Shown: positions 49,374-58,186, counted from the first letter of the stretch. The stretch: DNA of 64,000 nt from Candidatus Agathobaculum intestinipullorum (GCA_019117485.1 DWZQ01000006.1:1-64000); one strand, 5' to 3'. Notes: generated by a model from the letters alone, not told the origin. Translations and numbers: made by a program.

Positions 49374-49413
49374 AAAAAAAGACACGAAATGATATGTTGG
49401 GAGTTGTGTTATT

Positions 49414-50232
49414 ATGGGTTGTTCGCATAACTGCGATTCCTGCTCCGCTGGCTGCGGCGGCGAAAAGAGCTTTAAGGTCGCGGCTAACCCCGCGGCAACG
49501 GTAAAAAAAGTCATTGGCATTGTGTCGGGCAAGGGCGGCGTCGGCAAAAGCCTGCTGACCTCAATGCTCGCGGTCGGCATGACGCGGCAGGGCTATACCT
49601 GCGGCATTCTGGATGCCGATATCACCGGCCCGTCCATCCCGAAATCGTTCGGCGTGCACGATAAGCTCGCAGGCTGTGAGGAGGGCATCCTGCCCGCGCG
49701 CAGCGAGGGCGGCGTGCAGATGGTTTCGATCAATCTGGTGCTGCCGAATGAGGATGACCCGGTGATCTACCGCGGCCCGATCATCGCGGAAACGGTCAAG
49801 CAGTTCTGGTCGGACGTGATTTGGGACGACGTGGATTTCCTGTTCGTCGATATGCCGCCCGGCACGGGCGACGTGCCGCTGACTGTGTTCCAGTCCCTGC
49901 CGGTAGACGGCATTCTGGTCGTCACCTCGCCGCAGGATCTGGTCAGCATGATCGTGGGTAAAGCGGTCAAGATGGCCAAGATGATGGAAATTCCGCTCAT
50001 CGGCGTGGTGGAGAATTACAGCTATCTTGAATGCCCGGACTGCGGTAAGAAGATCTCGGTGTTCGGCGAGAGCCATGTCGACGAGGTCGCGGCGGAGTAT
50101 GGCCTGCCGGTGCTGGCAAAGCTGCCGATTGATCCGGCGCTGGCGGCGGCAGTCGATGCCGGTAAGATCGAGGATGTAAAGCTGCCGGAGGCGCTCAAAG
50201 GTGCGCTCAAGACCGTGGAGGGACTGCGATGA
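49414..50232 (+). CDS. Mrp/NBP35-family iron-sulfur carrier ATPase
   Basis: This 272-residue deviant-Walker P-loop ATPase binds and transfers Fe-S clusters to target proteins. An N-terminal cysteine cluster (C3, C7, C10, C14 in CSHNCDSCSAGC) precedes the ATPase domain with GKGGVGKS (39-46), DADITGPSIPK (about 61-71), and the CPDC motif in YLECPDCGKK (about 207-216), the family's bridging cluster site. ATG 49414 has only a weak ribosome binding site (GGGAG at a distance). It overlaps the NifX-like gene by 4 nt. Confidence 0.94.
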   Translation: MGCSHNCDSCSAGCGGEKSFKVAANPAATVKKVIGIVSGKGGVGKSLLTSMLAVGMTRQGYTCGILDADITGPSIPKSFGVHDKLAGCEEGILPARSEGGVQMVSINLVLPNEDDPVIYRGPIIAETVKQFWSDVIWDDVDFLFVDMPPGTGDVPLTVFQSLPVDGILVVTSPQDLVSMIVGKAVKMAKMMEIPLIGVVENYSYLECPDCGKKISVFGESHVDEVAAEYGLPVLAKLPIDPALAAAVDAGKIEDVKLPEALKGALKTVEGLR

Positions 50233-50672
50233 ACATCGGGGTGGCCTATGACGGCGGGCAGATCGCCAAAAATCTGGGCGAGTGCCGCACGTTCCTGATC
50301 GTAAGCGCGGAGGGGCAGACACCGACCGGTAAACGCTTGGTCACAGCCGAGGGGACGAGCACGACCGAGCTGCTCAAGCTGGCAAGCATGGAAAAGGTCA
50401 ACGTGTTGATCTGTGGCTCGCTCGGCCTTGCTATGCGCAACGCGCTGGAGATGATTGGCGTGTTGCTCGTGCCGGGCTGTGAGGGCGCGGCGGAGGAAGC
50501 GGTCGCGAAGTTCCTCGTCGGTGAAAAACAGGGCGACCCGACGTTGCTGGAGATCGGGCGCGAGGAAGATCCGGATGATCCGATGGCGTGCATGCACGAC
50601 TGTGCCAAGTGCGCGGGCTGCGGGCCGATCGAGATTTTGCGGCAGATCCCGGCAGAGCCGGAAGAACATTAA
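50229..50672 (+). CDS. NifX/NafY-like dinitrogenase cofactor-domain protein
   Basis: This 147-residue protein has a NifB/NifX-type Fe-Mo-cofactor-binding fold (IGVAYDGGQIAKNLGECRTFLIV at the start, then VNVLICGSLGLAMRNALEMIGV). A C-terminal cysteine cluster CMHDCAKCAGCG (about 120-131) resembles the N-terminal cluster of the upstream Mrp protein. There are no nitrogenase genes here; such proteins often accompany Mrp/NBP35 ATPases in anaerobes and probably hold Fe-S clusters. The gene is coupled to mrp by a 4-nt overlap and ends before a terminator. Confidence 0.88.
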   Translation: MNIGVAYDGGQIAKNLGECRTFLIVSAEGQTPTGKRLVTAEGTSTTELLKLASMEKVNVLICGSLGLAMRNALEMIGVLLVPGCEGAAEEAVAKFLVGEKQGDPTLLEIGREEDPDDPMACMHDCAKCAGCGPIEILRQIPAEPEEH

Positions 50673-50678
50673 AACTGA

Positions 50679-50710
50679 ACGGGGCGTCCGACGCGGATGC
50701 CCCGTTTTTT
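50679..50710 (+). terminator. terminator of the Mrp operon
   Basis: An ACGGGGCGTCC/GGATGCCCCGT stem (50679-50689 with 50695-50705) is followed by TTTTT. Confidence 0.88.
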
Positions 50711-50763
50711 CGACGCCCGGCGGGGGGACGGGCGCAACTATATGGAAAAGGGGAAGAAAAATT

Positions 50764-51432
50764 GTGCGAAATTGGGTTTATCGCTACTTATGGTTTACCA
50801 TCGGGGTTATCATCAATGCGTTCGGCGTGGCAATCATTACCAAGGCGGCGCTTGGTACTTCACCGATCTCGAGCGTGCCCTATGTGCTCAGCCTGAAGTT
50901 CGCGCCCTCGCTGGGCGCCTTTACCTTTGTGTTCAACCTGCTGATCATTGCGGCGCAGATCGCGCTGCGCGGACGGAAATTCCCGCCGATCCAGTTTTTG
51001 CAGGTGCTGGTCAATCTGGTGTTCAGCGCGTTCATTGATGTCAGCATGAGTCTGCTGGCGTGGCTCAATCCGACAATCCTGCCGGTCAAGCTCGTTTCGC
51101 TCGTGCTGGGCTGCGCGGTGCTCGGTCTGGGCACCAGCATCGAGGTCGCGCCCGACGCGCTGCTCGTGCCGGGCGAGGGGCTGGTCGGTACGCTGTCGGA
51201 AAAACTGAACAAACGGTTCGGCTCGGTCAAGATTGGTTTTGACCTGACGCTGGTTGCCATTGCGCTGATTTTGTCGTTTATCTTCTTCCGCGGCATCAAC
51301 GGCCTTGGACTGGGCACGATCATCTCGGCGCTGATCGTCGGCCGGTTTGTCAACCTATGCAACGCGCATTTGCCGTTAATTGCACGGATTCGGTTGCTGC
51401 GCGCTGTCCCCGTGCCGCGCGAGGATGCATAA
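50764..51432 (+). CDS. YczE/YitT-like membrane protein
   Basis: This 222-residue integral membrane protein has about five helices. The first helix contains [27 protein letters not shown] (about 8-34), followed by the [10 protein letters not shown] turn near 119-128. These are features of the YczE/YyaS/YitT group, whose function is unclear. No ATG fits; GTG 50764 is used, with AAAAGGGGAAG about 8-15 nt upstream. The alternative ATG at 50742 opens a different, short frame. It is a single gene flanked by terminators. Confidence 0.82.
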   Translation: MRNWVYRYLWFTIGVIINAFGVAIITKAALGTSPISSVPYVLSLKFAPSLGAFTFVFNLLIIAAQIALRGRKFPPIQFLQVLVNLVFSAFIDVSMSLLAWLNPTILPVKLVSLVLGCAVLGLGTSIEVAPDALLVPGEGLVGTLSEKLNKRFGSVKIGFDLTLVAIALILSFIFFRGINGLGLGTIISALIVGRFVNLCNAHLPLIARIRLLRAVPVPREDA

Positions 51433-51440
51433 AACTGGGA

Positions 51441-51469
51441 GCTGTCCGTCTCGACGGACAGCCCCTTTT
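51441..51469 (+). terminator. terminator of the YczE-like gene
   Basis: GCTGTCCGT (51441-51449) pairs with ACGGACAGC (51454-51462) and is followed by CCCTTTTG. Confidence 0.8.
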
Positions 51470-51548
51470 GTCACCTACCGGCGAAAAAATGCGCAGGCTG
51501 ATAGAAAATTTATCGAAAAGTGCTGATGCTTTTTACGGGGCGCTGATG

Positions 51549-51554
51549 TATAAT
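51549..51554 (+). promoter_or_regulatory. -10 element of the GlmU-like gene
   Basis: A perfect TATAAT lies 58 bp before the start, but the -35 region is poor (ATGCTT at 17 bp), which suggests weak or activated transcription. Confidence 0.4.
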
Positions 51555-51611
51555 AAATCTATAACCGATAACGGGGCGGCGCAGCCCCATGAAACGGAAG
51601 GATTTTCTGCG

Positions 51612-52859
51612 ATGAACAAAATTACCGCCGCCTTGGTGGGCGGCCTGTTTGACGAGGGCGGCGTTTCCGCTTATGCGCGTCCGGTGCTGTTCGGCACGGC
51701 GGGCGACGCGGTGCGGCAGGCGCTGCCGGACACAGTCGACGCCTGTGTGTTCGTACACGACGATCGGGAGCCTGCGGTCGCGGGTGCGGACAGCTTTGCG
51801 CTGTCCGGCGAAAACCGCTTTGCGGCGCTCAGCAGCCTGCCGGAGAGCGAACATGTGCTGGTGATCGCTGCGCCTTTCGCGCTGGCTGAGGATGACGCGC
51901 TTACCCATCTGGCCGAAACCCACATCACGACCGGCTACGGCGTGAGCGTGCTGGCTGCTGAACAGCAGGGCTATGACGCAGAAGGCCAGCCCATCCCGCG
52001 CAATGCGCACTGCCTTGCGGCAATGTTCACATTCGACGCGCTGCAAAAGACGCTTGCTGCGGGCTGTGATACGCTCGACGCGCTGGTTGACGCAGCGGTG
52101 GCTGCGGGCGCGCAGAAGGGTGTGGCCGTGACGAATGAGATCGTTGAGATCTGCGACGGCGGCTCGGCTTACATCGCGTTCCGCGCGATGGTCAACCGCG
52201 TCAACTTCACGCTGATCGACAAGGGCGTGCAGATCTTTGATCCTGCGAACACCTACATCGCGCCGGATGCCGAGATCGAAGCGGGTGCAACCATCCTGCC
52301 CGGTTGTCATATCCGCCCGGGCTGCAAAGTGGGCGCGGGCGCAGTGATCGGCCCAAATTCCATTCTGGAGAGGGCCGAGATCGGCGCAGGCACAACGGTC
52401 AACAATTCGCAGGTGTACGAGTCCAAGATCGGCGCTAAGACGACGGTTGGCCCGTTCGCGTATGTCCGTCCGCAGTGCGAAATCGGCGACGGCTGCCGCA
52501 TCGGTGATTTTGTCGAGCTGAAAAAGTCCACCATCGGTAACGGCACCAAGGTGTCCCACCTGACCTATATCGGCGATGCAACCGTCGGCGAGCGGGTCAA
52601 CTTCGGCTGCGGTACGGTAGTGACCAACTACGACGGCTATCACAAGTACCACACCGATATCGGCGACGACTGCTTCATCGGCTGCAATACCAATCTGGTT
52701 GCACCGGTTAAGCTAGGCGACCGTGCGTTCACCGCGGCCGGCGCCACGATCACCAAGGATGTGCCGGCGGGCGCGCTGGCGGTGGCGCGTGCACGGCAGA
52801 CCACGCTCGAGGGCTGGAACGACCGGCGCCGGGCGATGCACGAGAAAGACAAGAAGTAA
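51612..52859 (+). CDS. GlmU-like protein with degenerate uridylyltransferase domain
   Basis: This 415-residue protein has a C-terminal left-handed beta-helix (about 215-395) that matches the GlmU acetyltransferase domain. It includes the catalytic histidine in [31 protein letters not shown], the acetyl-CoA-binding [10 protein letters not shown] and [15 protein letters not shown]. The N-terminal half (about 1-210) keeps only traces of the nucleotidyltransferase ([32 protein letters not shown]). It lacks the LAAGxGTRM nucleotide loop and its lysine, so it probably cannot make UDP-GlcNAc from UTP. It may act as a glucosamine-1-phosphate acetyltransferase. It lies 46 nt before prs. Confidence 0.85.
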   Translation: MNKITAALVGGLFDEGGVSAYARPVLFGTAGDAVRQALPDTVDACVFVHDDREPAVAGADSFALSGENRFAALSSLPESEHVLVIAAPFALAEDDALTHLAETHITTGYGVSVLAAEQQGYDAEGQPIPRNAHCLAAMFTFDALQKTLAAGCDTLDALVDAAVAAGAQKGVAVTNEIVEICDGGSAYIAFRAMVNRVNFTLIDKGVQIFDPANTYIAPDAEIEAGATILPGCHIRPGCKVGAGAVIGPNSILERAEIGAGTTVNNSQVYESKIGAKTTVGPFAYVRPQCEIGDGCRIGDFVELKKSTIGNGTKVSHLTYIGDATVGERVNFGCGTVVTNYDGYHKYHTDIGDDCFIGCNTNLVAPVKLGDRAFTAAGATITKDVPAGALAVARARQTTLEGWNDRRRAMHEKDKK

Positions 52860-52905
52860 AACCACCCGACGGGGATAAAACAAATCATTATGACGGAGGC
52901 TTATC

Positions 52906-53865
52906 ATGATTTCTCACGGAAAAAATATTAAAATTTTCTCCGGCAATTCCCATCCTGCGCTCGCGATGCAGATTGCATCCGCGCTCGGCCTGCCGCTCGG
53001 CAAGGCAATGATCTCAACCTTCTCGGACGGCGAGATCTCGGTTTCGATTTCCGAGTCTGTGCGCGGCTCGGACGTATTTCTGGTGCAGTCCACCTGCGGC
53101 CCGGTCAATAACAACCTGATGGAGCTGCTCATCATGATCGATTCCTGCAAGCGTGCGTCTGCGGGCCGTATCACGGCGGTTGTTCCGTATTTCGGCTACG
53201 CGCGGCAGGATCGCAAGAGCAAGGCGCGCGACCCGATTTCGGCCAAGCTGGTGGCCAACCTGATCACCGCTGCGGGCGCTGACCGCGTGCTGACTATGGA
53301 CCTGCATGCGGCGCAGATTCAGGGCTTCTTTGATATCCCGGTCGACAATATGACCGGCTCGTCGGTGCTGATTCCGTACATTGCGGGCAAATTCGGTGTG
53401 GGTACGGAGGATACGGTCGTCGTTTCGCCCGACCTCGGTTCGGTTACCCGTGCGCGTAAGTTTACCGAAAAGCTGGACATGCCGCTGGCCATCATCGACA
53501 AGCGCCGCCCGAAGGCCAACGTCTCCGAGGTTATGAACATCATCGGCAATGTCGAGGGCAAGAAGTGCATCCTGATTGACGACCTGATCGACACGGCGGG
53601 TACGCTCGTGCATGCGGCTGATGCGCTGGTCGAAAAGGGCGGCGCGACCGAGGTGTACGCCTGCGCGACCCACGGTGTGCTGTCCGGCAAGGCAATCGAG
53701 CTGATCCAGAACAGCCCGATCAAGGAGCTGGCGATTTTGGACACCATTCCGCTGACCGACGAAAAGAAGATCGACAAGATCAAGCTGCTGTCGGTTGCGC
53801 CCGTGTTCACCGAAGCCATCGCGCGCATCTACGAGGAAGTCTCGGTCTCGACGCTGTTCGACTGA
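52906..53865 (+). CDS. prs: ribose-phosphate pyrophosphokinase
   Basis: This 319-residue PRPP synthase makes phosphoribosyl pyrophosphate from ribose 5-phosphate and ATP. Typical motifs are SDGEISVSISESVRGSDVFLVQST (about 39-62), the flexible loop YFGYARQDRKSKARDPISAKL (about 94-114) and the PRPP loop LIDDLIDTAGTL (about 222-233). Length is standard. ATG 52906 follows GGAGG. The glmU-prs order is the normal Firmicute arrangement, which supports the GlmU-like assignment upstream. Confidence 0.97.
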   Translation: MISHGKNIKIFSGNSHPALAMQIASALGLPLGKAMISTFSDGEISVSISESVRGSDVFLVQSTCGPVNNNLMELLIMIDSCKRASAGRITAVVPYFGYARQDRKSKARDPISAKLVANLITAAGADRVLTMDLHAAQIQGFFDIPVDNMTGSSVLIPYIAGKFGVGTEDTVVVSPDLGSVTRARKFTEKLDMPLAIIDKRRPKANVSEVMNIIGNVEGKKCILIDDLIDTAGTLVHAADALVEKGGATEVYACATHGVLSGKAIELIQNSPIKELAILDTIPLTDEKKIDKIKLLSVAPVFTEAIARIYEEVSVSTLFD

Positions 53866-53893
53866 GGCTAAGACAGTTTTTGCAAAGGATATG

Positions 53894-53925
53894 GGGGCGG
53901 ACAACCGGGTGTTGTCCGCCCCTTG
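53894..53925 (+). terminator. prs terminator
   Basis: GGGGCGGACAAC (53894-53905) pairs perfectly with 53911-53922 and is followed by TTGTTTATT. Confidence 0.85.
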
Positions 53926-53958
53926 TTTATTATCCCGACGGAAAGGCGAGGGACAGGC

Positions 53959-54744
53959 ATGAAACTACTCACTGTGGGCGACGTGGTCGGCGAGGCCGGT
54001 ATCGACGCCCTGCATGCGCTGCTGCGGCGTGTCAAACGCGCGCACGGCGCGGATTTCGTCATCGTCAATGGCGAAAACGCCGCAGGCCGCGGCATGACCC
54101 CAAAACAGGCGGACGACATCTTCGCTGCGGGCGCGGATGTCATCACGCTTGGCAACCACGCGTTTGCCAAGCAGCAGATCGCACCCTATCTGGACGGGCG
54201 CGGCGATGTGCTACGCCCCGCCAACCTTGCCCCGCAAAGCCCGGGACAGGGCTGGGGCATCTATGACGGCCCGCAGGGGTTGCGCCTGCTCGTGATGAAC
54301 CTGATTGGCCGGTGCGACATGCACTATGGGCCGGACAACCCGTTTTTGTGCGCGGATAAGATTTTGCGCGAAAACGAGGGCAAATATGATCTTGCGCTCG
54401 CTGAGATGCACGCCAATGCCACGAGCGAAAAGCTCGCCATGGGCTACTATCTGGACGGGCGCTGTGCGGCGGTGTGGGGCACGCATACCCATGTGCAGAC
54501 CGCGGATGAACGCGTCAACCCCAAGGGGACGGGTTATATCACCGACCTCGGTATGACCGGGCCGATCGTGTCCGTGCTGGGTGTGCGGGTCGACCAGTCG
54601 ATCGCGATGTTCCGCGGCGATCTGACCGAGTATTTTAAAACTGCCCCGGGCGATTGCGCGTTGTCGGGCGCGGTGTTCGATATCGGACGCGACGGCAAGT
54701 GTGTGTCGGTCACCCGCGTGTGGGAGCGCTGGGCATGCCCGTAA
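53959..54744 (+). CDS. ymdB: YmdB-type metallophosphoesterase (TIGR00282)
   Basis: This 261-residue phosphodiesterase is related to Bacillus YmdB, which hydrolyses 2',3'-cyclic nucleotides and affects development. The di-metal site residues sit in VGDVVGEAG (about 6-14), VNGENAAGRG (about 38-47), LGNHAF (about 67-72), EMHANATSEK and GTHTHVQTADERV near 180-192. Length matches the family. ATG 53959 follows GCGAGGGACAGG. It is followed at 22 nt by a membrane metallophosphoesterase. Confidence 0.93.
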   Translation: MKLLTVGDVVGEAGIDALHALLRRVKRAHGADFVIVNGENAAGRGMTPKQADDIFAAGADVITLGNHAFAKQQIAPYLDGRGDVLRPANLAPQSPGQGWGIYDGPQGLRLLVMNLIGRCDMHYGPDNPFLCADKILRENEGKYDLALAEMHANATSEKLAMGYYLDGRCAAVWGTHTHVQTADERVNPKGTGYITDLGMTGPIVSVLGVRVDQSIAMFRGDLTEYFKTAPGDCALSGAVFDIGRDGKCVSVTRVWERWACP

Positions 54745-54766
54745 GCGGTGGGAAGGAGGACAGCGC

Positions 54767-55948
54767 ATGATCGCACTCTTCCTTGCGCCGTTTTATATCC
54801 TCATTAACCTGTATCTGGCGCATTGGATATTGCGCTGGACGGGCGCGTGCCACCGCTTGTTCGGCACCAAGGTGTTCCGCGCGGTGTTTATCGCTGCGTA
54901 TGCGCTGGTCGCGTCCGCGCCGCTGACCGGGTTCCTTGTGCGGTCGCCCTATGCGCTGCGCAAGGCGTTGCTGCAAACCGGCAACTATTGGTTTGGCTGG
55001 ATGCTCTATTTGATACTGGCTGTGTTGGCGGTCGAATTGGGGCTGTTTCTGGTGCGCCGTATGCGTGGCAAGGACTTTGCGCAGATGCAGCAGGTACGGC
55101 GTGTGCAGGGCGGCATCGCGCTGGCCTTAGTATGCGCGGTGAGCCTGTACGGTATGGCGCATGCCGGGCGGTTGTATGTGACCGATTACGAGGTGACGGT
55201 GCAGGGCGCGGGTGCGGATATGACGGTCGCGCTGGTGGCCGATCTGCATTTAGGGTATAGCACCGACCCGGCCTATATCGAGCGGGCGGTCAAGACGGTC
55301 AACGACATGCAGCCCGATCTCGTTGTGATCGCGGGCGATATTTTTGACAACGACTTTGAGGCCGTGCCCGCACGTGACCGCATTGCGGCGGCGCTCGCCT
55401 CGCTGGATAGTACATATGGTGTCTATGCCTGCTGGGGCAATCACGACCTGTCCGAGCCGATCCTCGCGGGTTTTACATGGGACGATGCGGATGCAGAAAA
55501 GGACGACCCATGCATGGCGGCGTTTTTGGAGCAGGCGGGCGTGATCTTGTTCGAGGATGAGGTAGTCACGCTGGCAAATGGCGTGCAGTTGGCAGGCCGC
55601 AAGGACCCTTCGCGCAGCAAAAAGCTGGACGAAACCCGGCTGGATGCGGCTGGGCTGCTCGCCGCATGCGATGCGGACGCGCCGGTGTTCGTGATTGACC
55701 ATCAGCCGGATGAATTGGACGCGCTGGCACAGGCCGGGGCGGATCTTGTTCTGTCCGGGCACACGCACGACGGGCAGCTTTTTCCCGGCAACCTTTTGAT
55801 GGCGTGCCTGTGGGATAACCCGTGCGGCCATGTGCAGAAAGGGCGTATGCATTCGGTCGTGACAAGCGGACTTGGCGTCTGGGGGCCGGATATGCGCGTG
55901 GGTACGCGCAGCGAGGTGGTGTCTGTCACTGTGCATTTTGGCGAATAA
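54767..55948 (+). CDS. membrane-anchored metallophosphoesterase (YkuE-like)
   Basis: This 393-residue protein has about four transmembrane helices in the N-terminal 145 residues and an extracytoplasmic calcineurin-like domain. The catalytic motifs are VALVADLHLGY (about 157-167), VIAGDIFDND near 188-197, CWGNHDLSEP near 221-230, IDHQPDE near 305 and LSGHTHDGQLFPGNLL near 323-338, the last typical of the YkuE/YaeI group. Those enzymes act on envelope lipids or polyprenyl phosphates; the substrate here is not known. ATG 54767 follows GGAAGGAGG. Confidence 0.92.
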   Translation: MIALFLAPFYILINLYLAHWILRWTGACHRLFGTKVFRAVFIAAYALVASAPLTGFLVRSPYALRKALLQTGNYWFGWMLYLILAVLAVELGLFLVRRMRGKDFAQMQQVRRVQGGIALALVCAVSLYGMAHAGRLYVTDYEVTVQGAGADMTVALVADLHLGYSTDPAYIERAVKTVNDMQPDLVVIAGDIFDNDFEAVPARDRIAAALASLDSTYGVYACWGNHDLSEPILAGFTWDDADAEKDDPCMAAFLEQAGVILFEDEVVTLANGVQLAGRKDPSRSKKLDETRLDAAGLLAACDADAPVFVIDHQPDELDALAQAGADLVLSGHTHDGQLFPGNLLMACLWDNPCGHVQKGRMHSVVTSGLGVWGPDMRVGTRSEVVSVTVHFGE

Positions 55949-56054
55949 TGCACGGCGGACAAGCGTCCGCGCAGGAAAAACAGCGAAAATGCAAGCGGCC
56001 TTTTGTACATTTTGCAAGAAGTTGTATAAAAACTTGCAAAAATGAGAAAATCGG

Positions 56055-56084
56055 TTGACGATAGGCCGGGTTTTGCGGTATGCT
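56055..56084 (+). promoter_or_regulatory. promoter of the DUF4914 gene
   Basis: TTGACG (56055-56060), 18 bp and TATGCT (56079-56084) give a leader of about 100 nt. Confidence 0.65.
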
Positions 56085-56101
56085 ATAAATGAACAACAAT
56101 T

Positions 56102-56173
56102 GGCCCCTGTCAAGAATAAGAGGATAGGGCCGGCAAGCGCACCGTCCGGTAGTGGGGAAGCGCCCTGACGGTG
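56102..56173 (+). promoter_or_regulatory. structured leader before the DUF4914 gene
   Basis: GGCCC (56102-56106) can pair with GGGCC (56127-56131). CACCGTC (56140-56146) pairs with GACGGTG (56167-56173), ending 3 nt before the AAAGGAGG site. Within the second stem GGGG and CCC may pair. It could be a cis-regulatory RNA; I do not recognise a known riboswitch. Confidence 0.4.
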
Positions 56174-56193
56174 TGAAAGGAGGAAACAAACAG

Positions 56194-58068
56194 ATGAACC
56201 CGTTGCTCAACAAATTCACTTTTACGGATGAGTTGCTTGACGTGATCGAGCACTGCCAAGGCGTACACGTCCCGACGACCAAGGCCGAGCTGTACGACAT
56301 GGTGTTCGGCCCGGAGCATGCCGATGTGTACGACGTCATCTTTGATGTGCCGGGTAAGGGCCCGTACAAGGAAGCAGATGTCGTCCGCTGCAAGAATGGT
56401 GCGTCGGTTAACTTTACCGAGGATTACATGCGCCGCCGCGACCCGGACTCGATGCGCATCGCGGATGATAAGCCGACCGACAAGAAGCGTTTTGCCGACG
56501 TGTACGGCTATCCCTTTGCCGACTTGCGCCGCGAGACGATGGCGTGGTTCAAAACGCAGGAACTGATCCTGATGCCGTTCAACTCGGGCGGCAATATTTA
56601 CGGTTATGGCTCGATGCTGGTCTGCCCGGTGCAGTGCGCGTTCTTCGCGTTCGCACTGGCGCATTTGCAGGGCTTTGTCAACGCTGAGGAGAGCGAGGGC
56701 TATAAGCCGCGCGCGATCGTCTACGTTGCGCCCCCGTTCCGCCATACCCACTTCGAGGGTAAACAGGTCGTCGTGCACAACCGTCTGGACGACTGCCACG
56801 AAGTGTTCTCCTATAACCTCTATCCCGGCCCGTCCGCTAAGAAGGGCGTGTATTCCGTGCTGCTCGACATCGGCGAGCAGGAGGATTGGACGACCTGCCA
56901 CACGTCCTGCGGTCGTCTGGTAACGCCGTATGAGAACGAAATGGTCATCATGCACGAGGGTGCCTCTGGCGGTGGCAAGAGTGAAATGCTACAGGATATC
57001 GCGCGCGAGCCAGACGGCCGTGTGCTGCTCTCCAAGAACACCGTCACCGGCGAGGAGACCTACCTGACCATGGGTGCGACCTGCTCGATCGAGCCGGTAT
57101 GCGACGATATGGCGACTTGCTATCCCGGGCTGCAGAACAAGTCGGGCAAGCTGGTGCTGGTCGATGGCGAGGACGGCTGGTTCCTGCGCATGGATGGTGT
57201 GACCCACTACGGCTGCGACCCGGTTTACGAGCGCATCTGCACCGAGCCGAAGGAGCCGCTGTGCTTCTTCAACATGGAAGGCCATCCGGGCGCAACGCTG
57301 CTGATCTGGGAGCACACGCTCGATTCCAACGGCAAGCGCTGCCCCAACCCGCGCGCCATTGTGCCGCGCTGGGATGTGCCGCATATCGTCAAGGAGCCTG
57401 TCGAGGTTGATGTGCGCTCGTTTGGCGTCCGTATGCCCCCCACAACGCGCGAGAACCCGAACTACGGCATTCTTGGCATGATGCACATCATCCCGCCCGC
57501 ACTGGCTTGGTTGTGGCGTCTGGTTGCGCCGCGCGGCTTCAATAATCCGTCGATCGTATCGGGCAACGAGCTCAAGAGCGAGGGCGTCGGCTCTTACTGG
57601 CCGTTTGCAACCGGCAAGCGCGTCAAGCAGGCCAATCTGCTGCTGGAGCAGATCGTCAATAATCCGAACACCCGTTATGTGCTCATCCCGAACCAGCACA
57701 TCGGTGTTTATAAGGTCGGCTTTGCGGCCGAGTGGATTTGTCGCGAGTATCTGGCCCGCCATGGCGGCGCAAAAATTCGTCGCGAGCATCTTGAACCGGC
57801 CCGCTGCCCGCTGCTCGGCTACGCGATGAAGGATATGACGATTGATGGCCAGCGCATCCGCTCCAAGTACCTGCGCGTCGATACACAGGATCGCGTCGGT
57901 ACGGACGGCTATGACGCAGGCGCAAAGATCCTGACCGATTTCTTCCGCAAGGAATTGCAGAAGTTCGATACGCCCGAGCTTTCTCCGCTCGGCAAGCAGA
58001 TCATCGACTGCTTTATGAACGGCGGCAAGCTCGAGGACTTCGAGGCGCTGACGCCGTCCAACCTGTAA
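56194..58068 (+). CDS. DUF4914 protein, PEP carboxykinase-like
   Basis: This 624-residue cytoplasmic protein contains a P-loop HEGASGGGKSEMLQD (about 254-268), placed like the kinase loop of ATP-type phosphoenolpyruvate carboxykinase. Further motifs are VLVDGEDGWFLRMDG near 325, CFFNMEGHPGATLLIWEHTLD near 357, and a C-terminal part with SKYLRVDTQDRVGTDGYDAGAKILTDFF. The family (DUF4914) is uncharacterised. The PEPCK resemblance suggests a nucleotide-dependent kinase or decarboxylase, but I cannot assign a substrate. ATG 56194 follows AAAGGAGG. The gene stands alone with its own structured leader and terminator. Confidence 0.8.
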   Translation: MNPLLNKFTFTDELLDVIEHCQGVHVPTTKAELYDMVFGPEHADVYDVIFDVPGKGPYKEADVVRCKNGASVNFTEDYMRRRDPDSMRIADDKPTDKKRFADVYGYPFADLRRETMAWFKTQELILMPFNSGGNIYGYGSMLVCPVQCAFFAFALAHLQGFVNAEESEGYKPRAIVYVAPPFRHTHFEGKQVVVHNRLDDCHEVFSYNLYPGPSAKKGVYSVLLDIGEQEDWTTCHTSCGRLVTPYENEMVIMHEGASGGGKSEMLQDIAREPDGRVLLSKNTVTGEETYLTMGATCSIEPVCDDMATCYPGLQNKSGKLVLVDGEDGWFLRMDGVTHYGCDPVYERICTEPKEPLCFFNMEGHPGATLLIWEHTLDSNGKRCPNPRAIVPRWDVPHIVKEPVEVDVRSFGVRMPPTTRENPNYGILGMMHIIPPALAWLWRLVAPRGFNNPSIVSGNELKSEGVGSYWPFATGKRVKQANLLLEQIVNNPNTRYVLIPNQHIGVYKVGFAAEWICREYLARHGGAKIRREHLEPARCPLLGYAMKDMTIDGQRIRSKYLRVDTQDRVGTDGYDAGAKILTDFFRKELQKFDTPELSPLGKQIIDCFMNGGKLEDFEALTPSNL

Positions 58069-58087
58069 AAGAATACGGATTATTCGC

Positions 58088-58118
58088 AAAAAACCGCTCC
58101 CAATGGGAGCGGTTTTTT
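58088..58118. terminator. bidirectional terminator
   Basis: AAAAAACCGCTCCC (58088-58101) pairs perfectly with 58105-58118 around AAT. It serves DUF4914 on the plus strand and can stop trmO transcripts on the minus strand. Confidence 0.9.
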
Positions 58119-58186
58119 TACAATCTCGATCGAAACCACACTTTTGATACCGCGCATAGGGCGGTGCGAGATGGATTTGATGCATT

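Noticed and set aside
49157..49375. 72-residue open frame crossing the third sRNA unit
   Set aside because: It runs through the promoter, the hairpins and the terminator of the sRNA. It has no ribosome binding site, and the equivalent frame is not kept in copies 1 and 2.
48636..49413. CRISPR array suggested by repeated segments
   Set aside because: There are only three units of about 230 bp with promoters and terminators, not 25-40 bp repeats with unique spacers, and no cas genes are nearby.
49185..49430. 81-residue open frame overlapping sRNA copy 3 and the mrp start
   Set aside because: The start coincides with the expected RNA 5' end, has no Shine-Dalgarno sequence, and passes through the terminator hairpin.
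56091..56193. Known riboswitch before DUF4914
   Set aside because: I compared it with the core motifs I remember for ZTP, THF, guanidine and fluoride classes and found no convincing match, so it is listed only as a structured leader.
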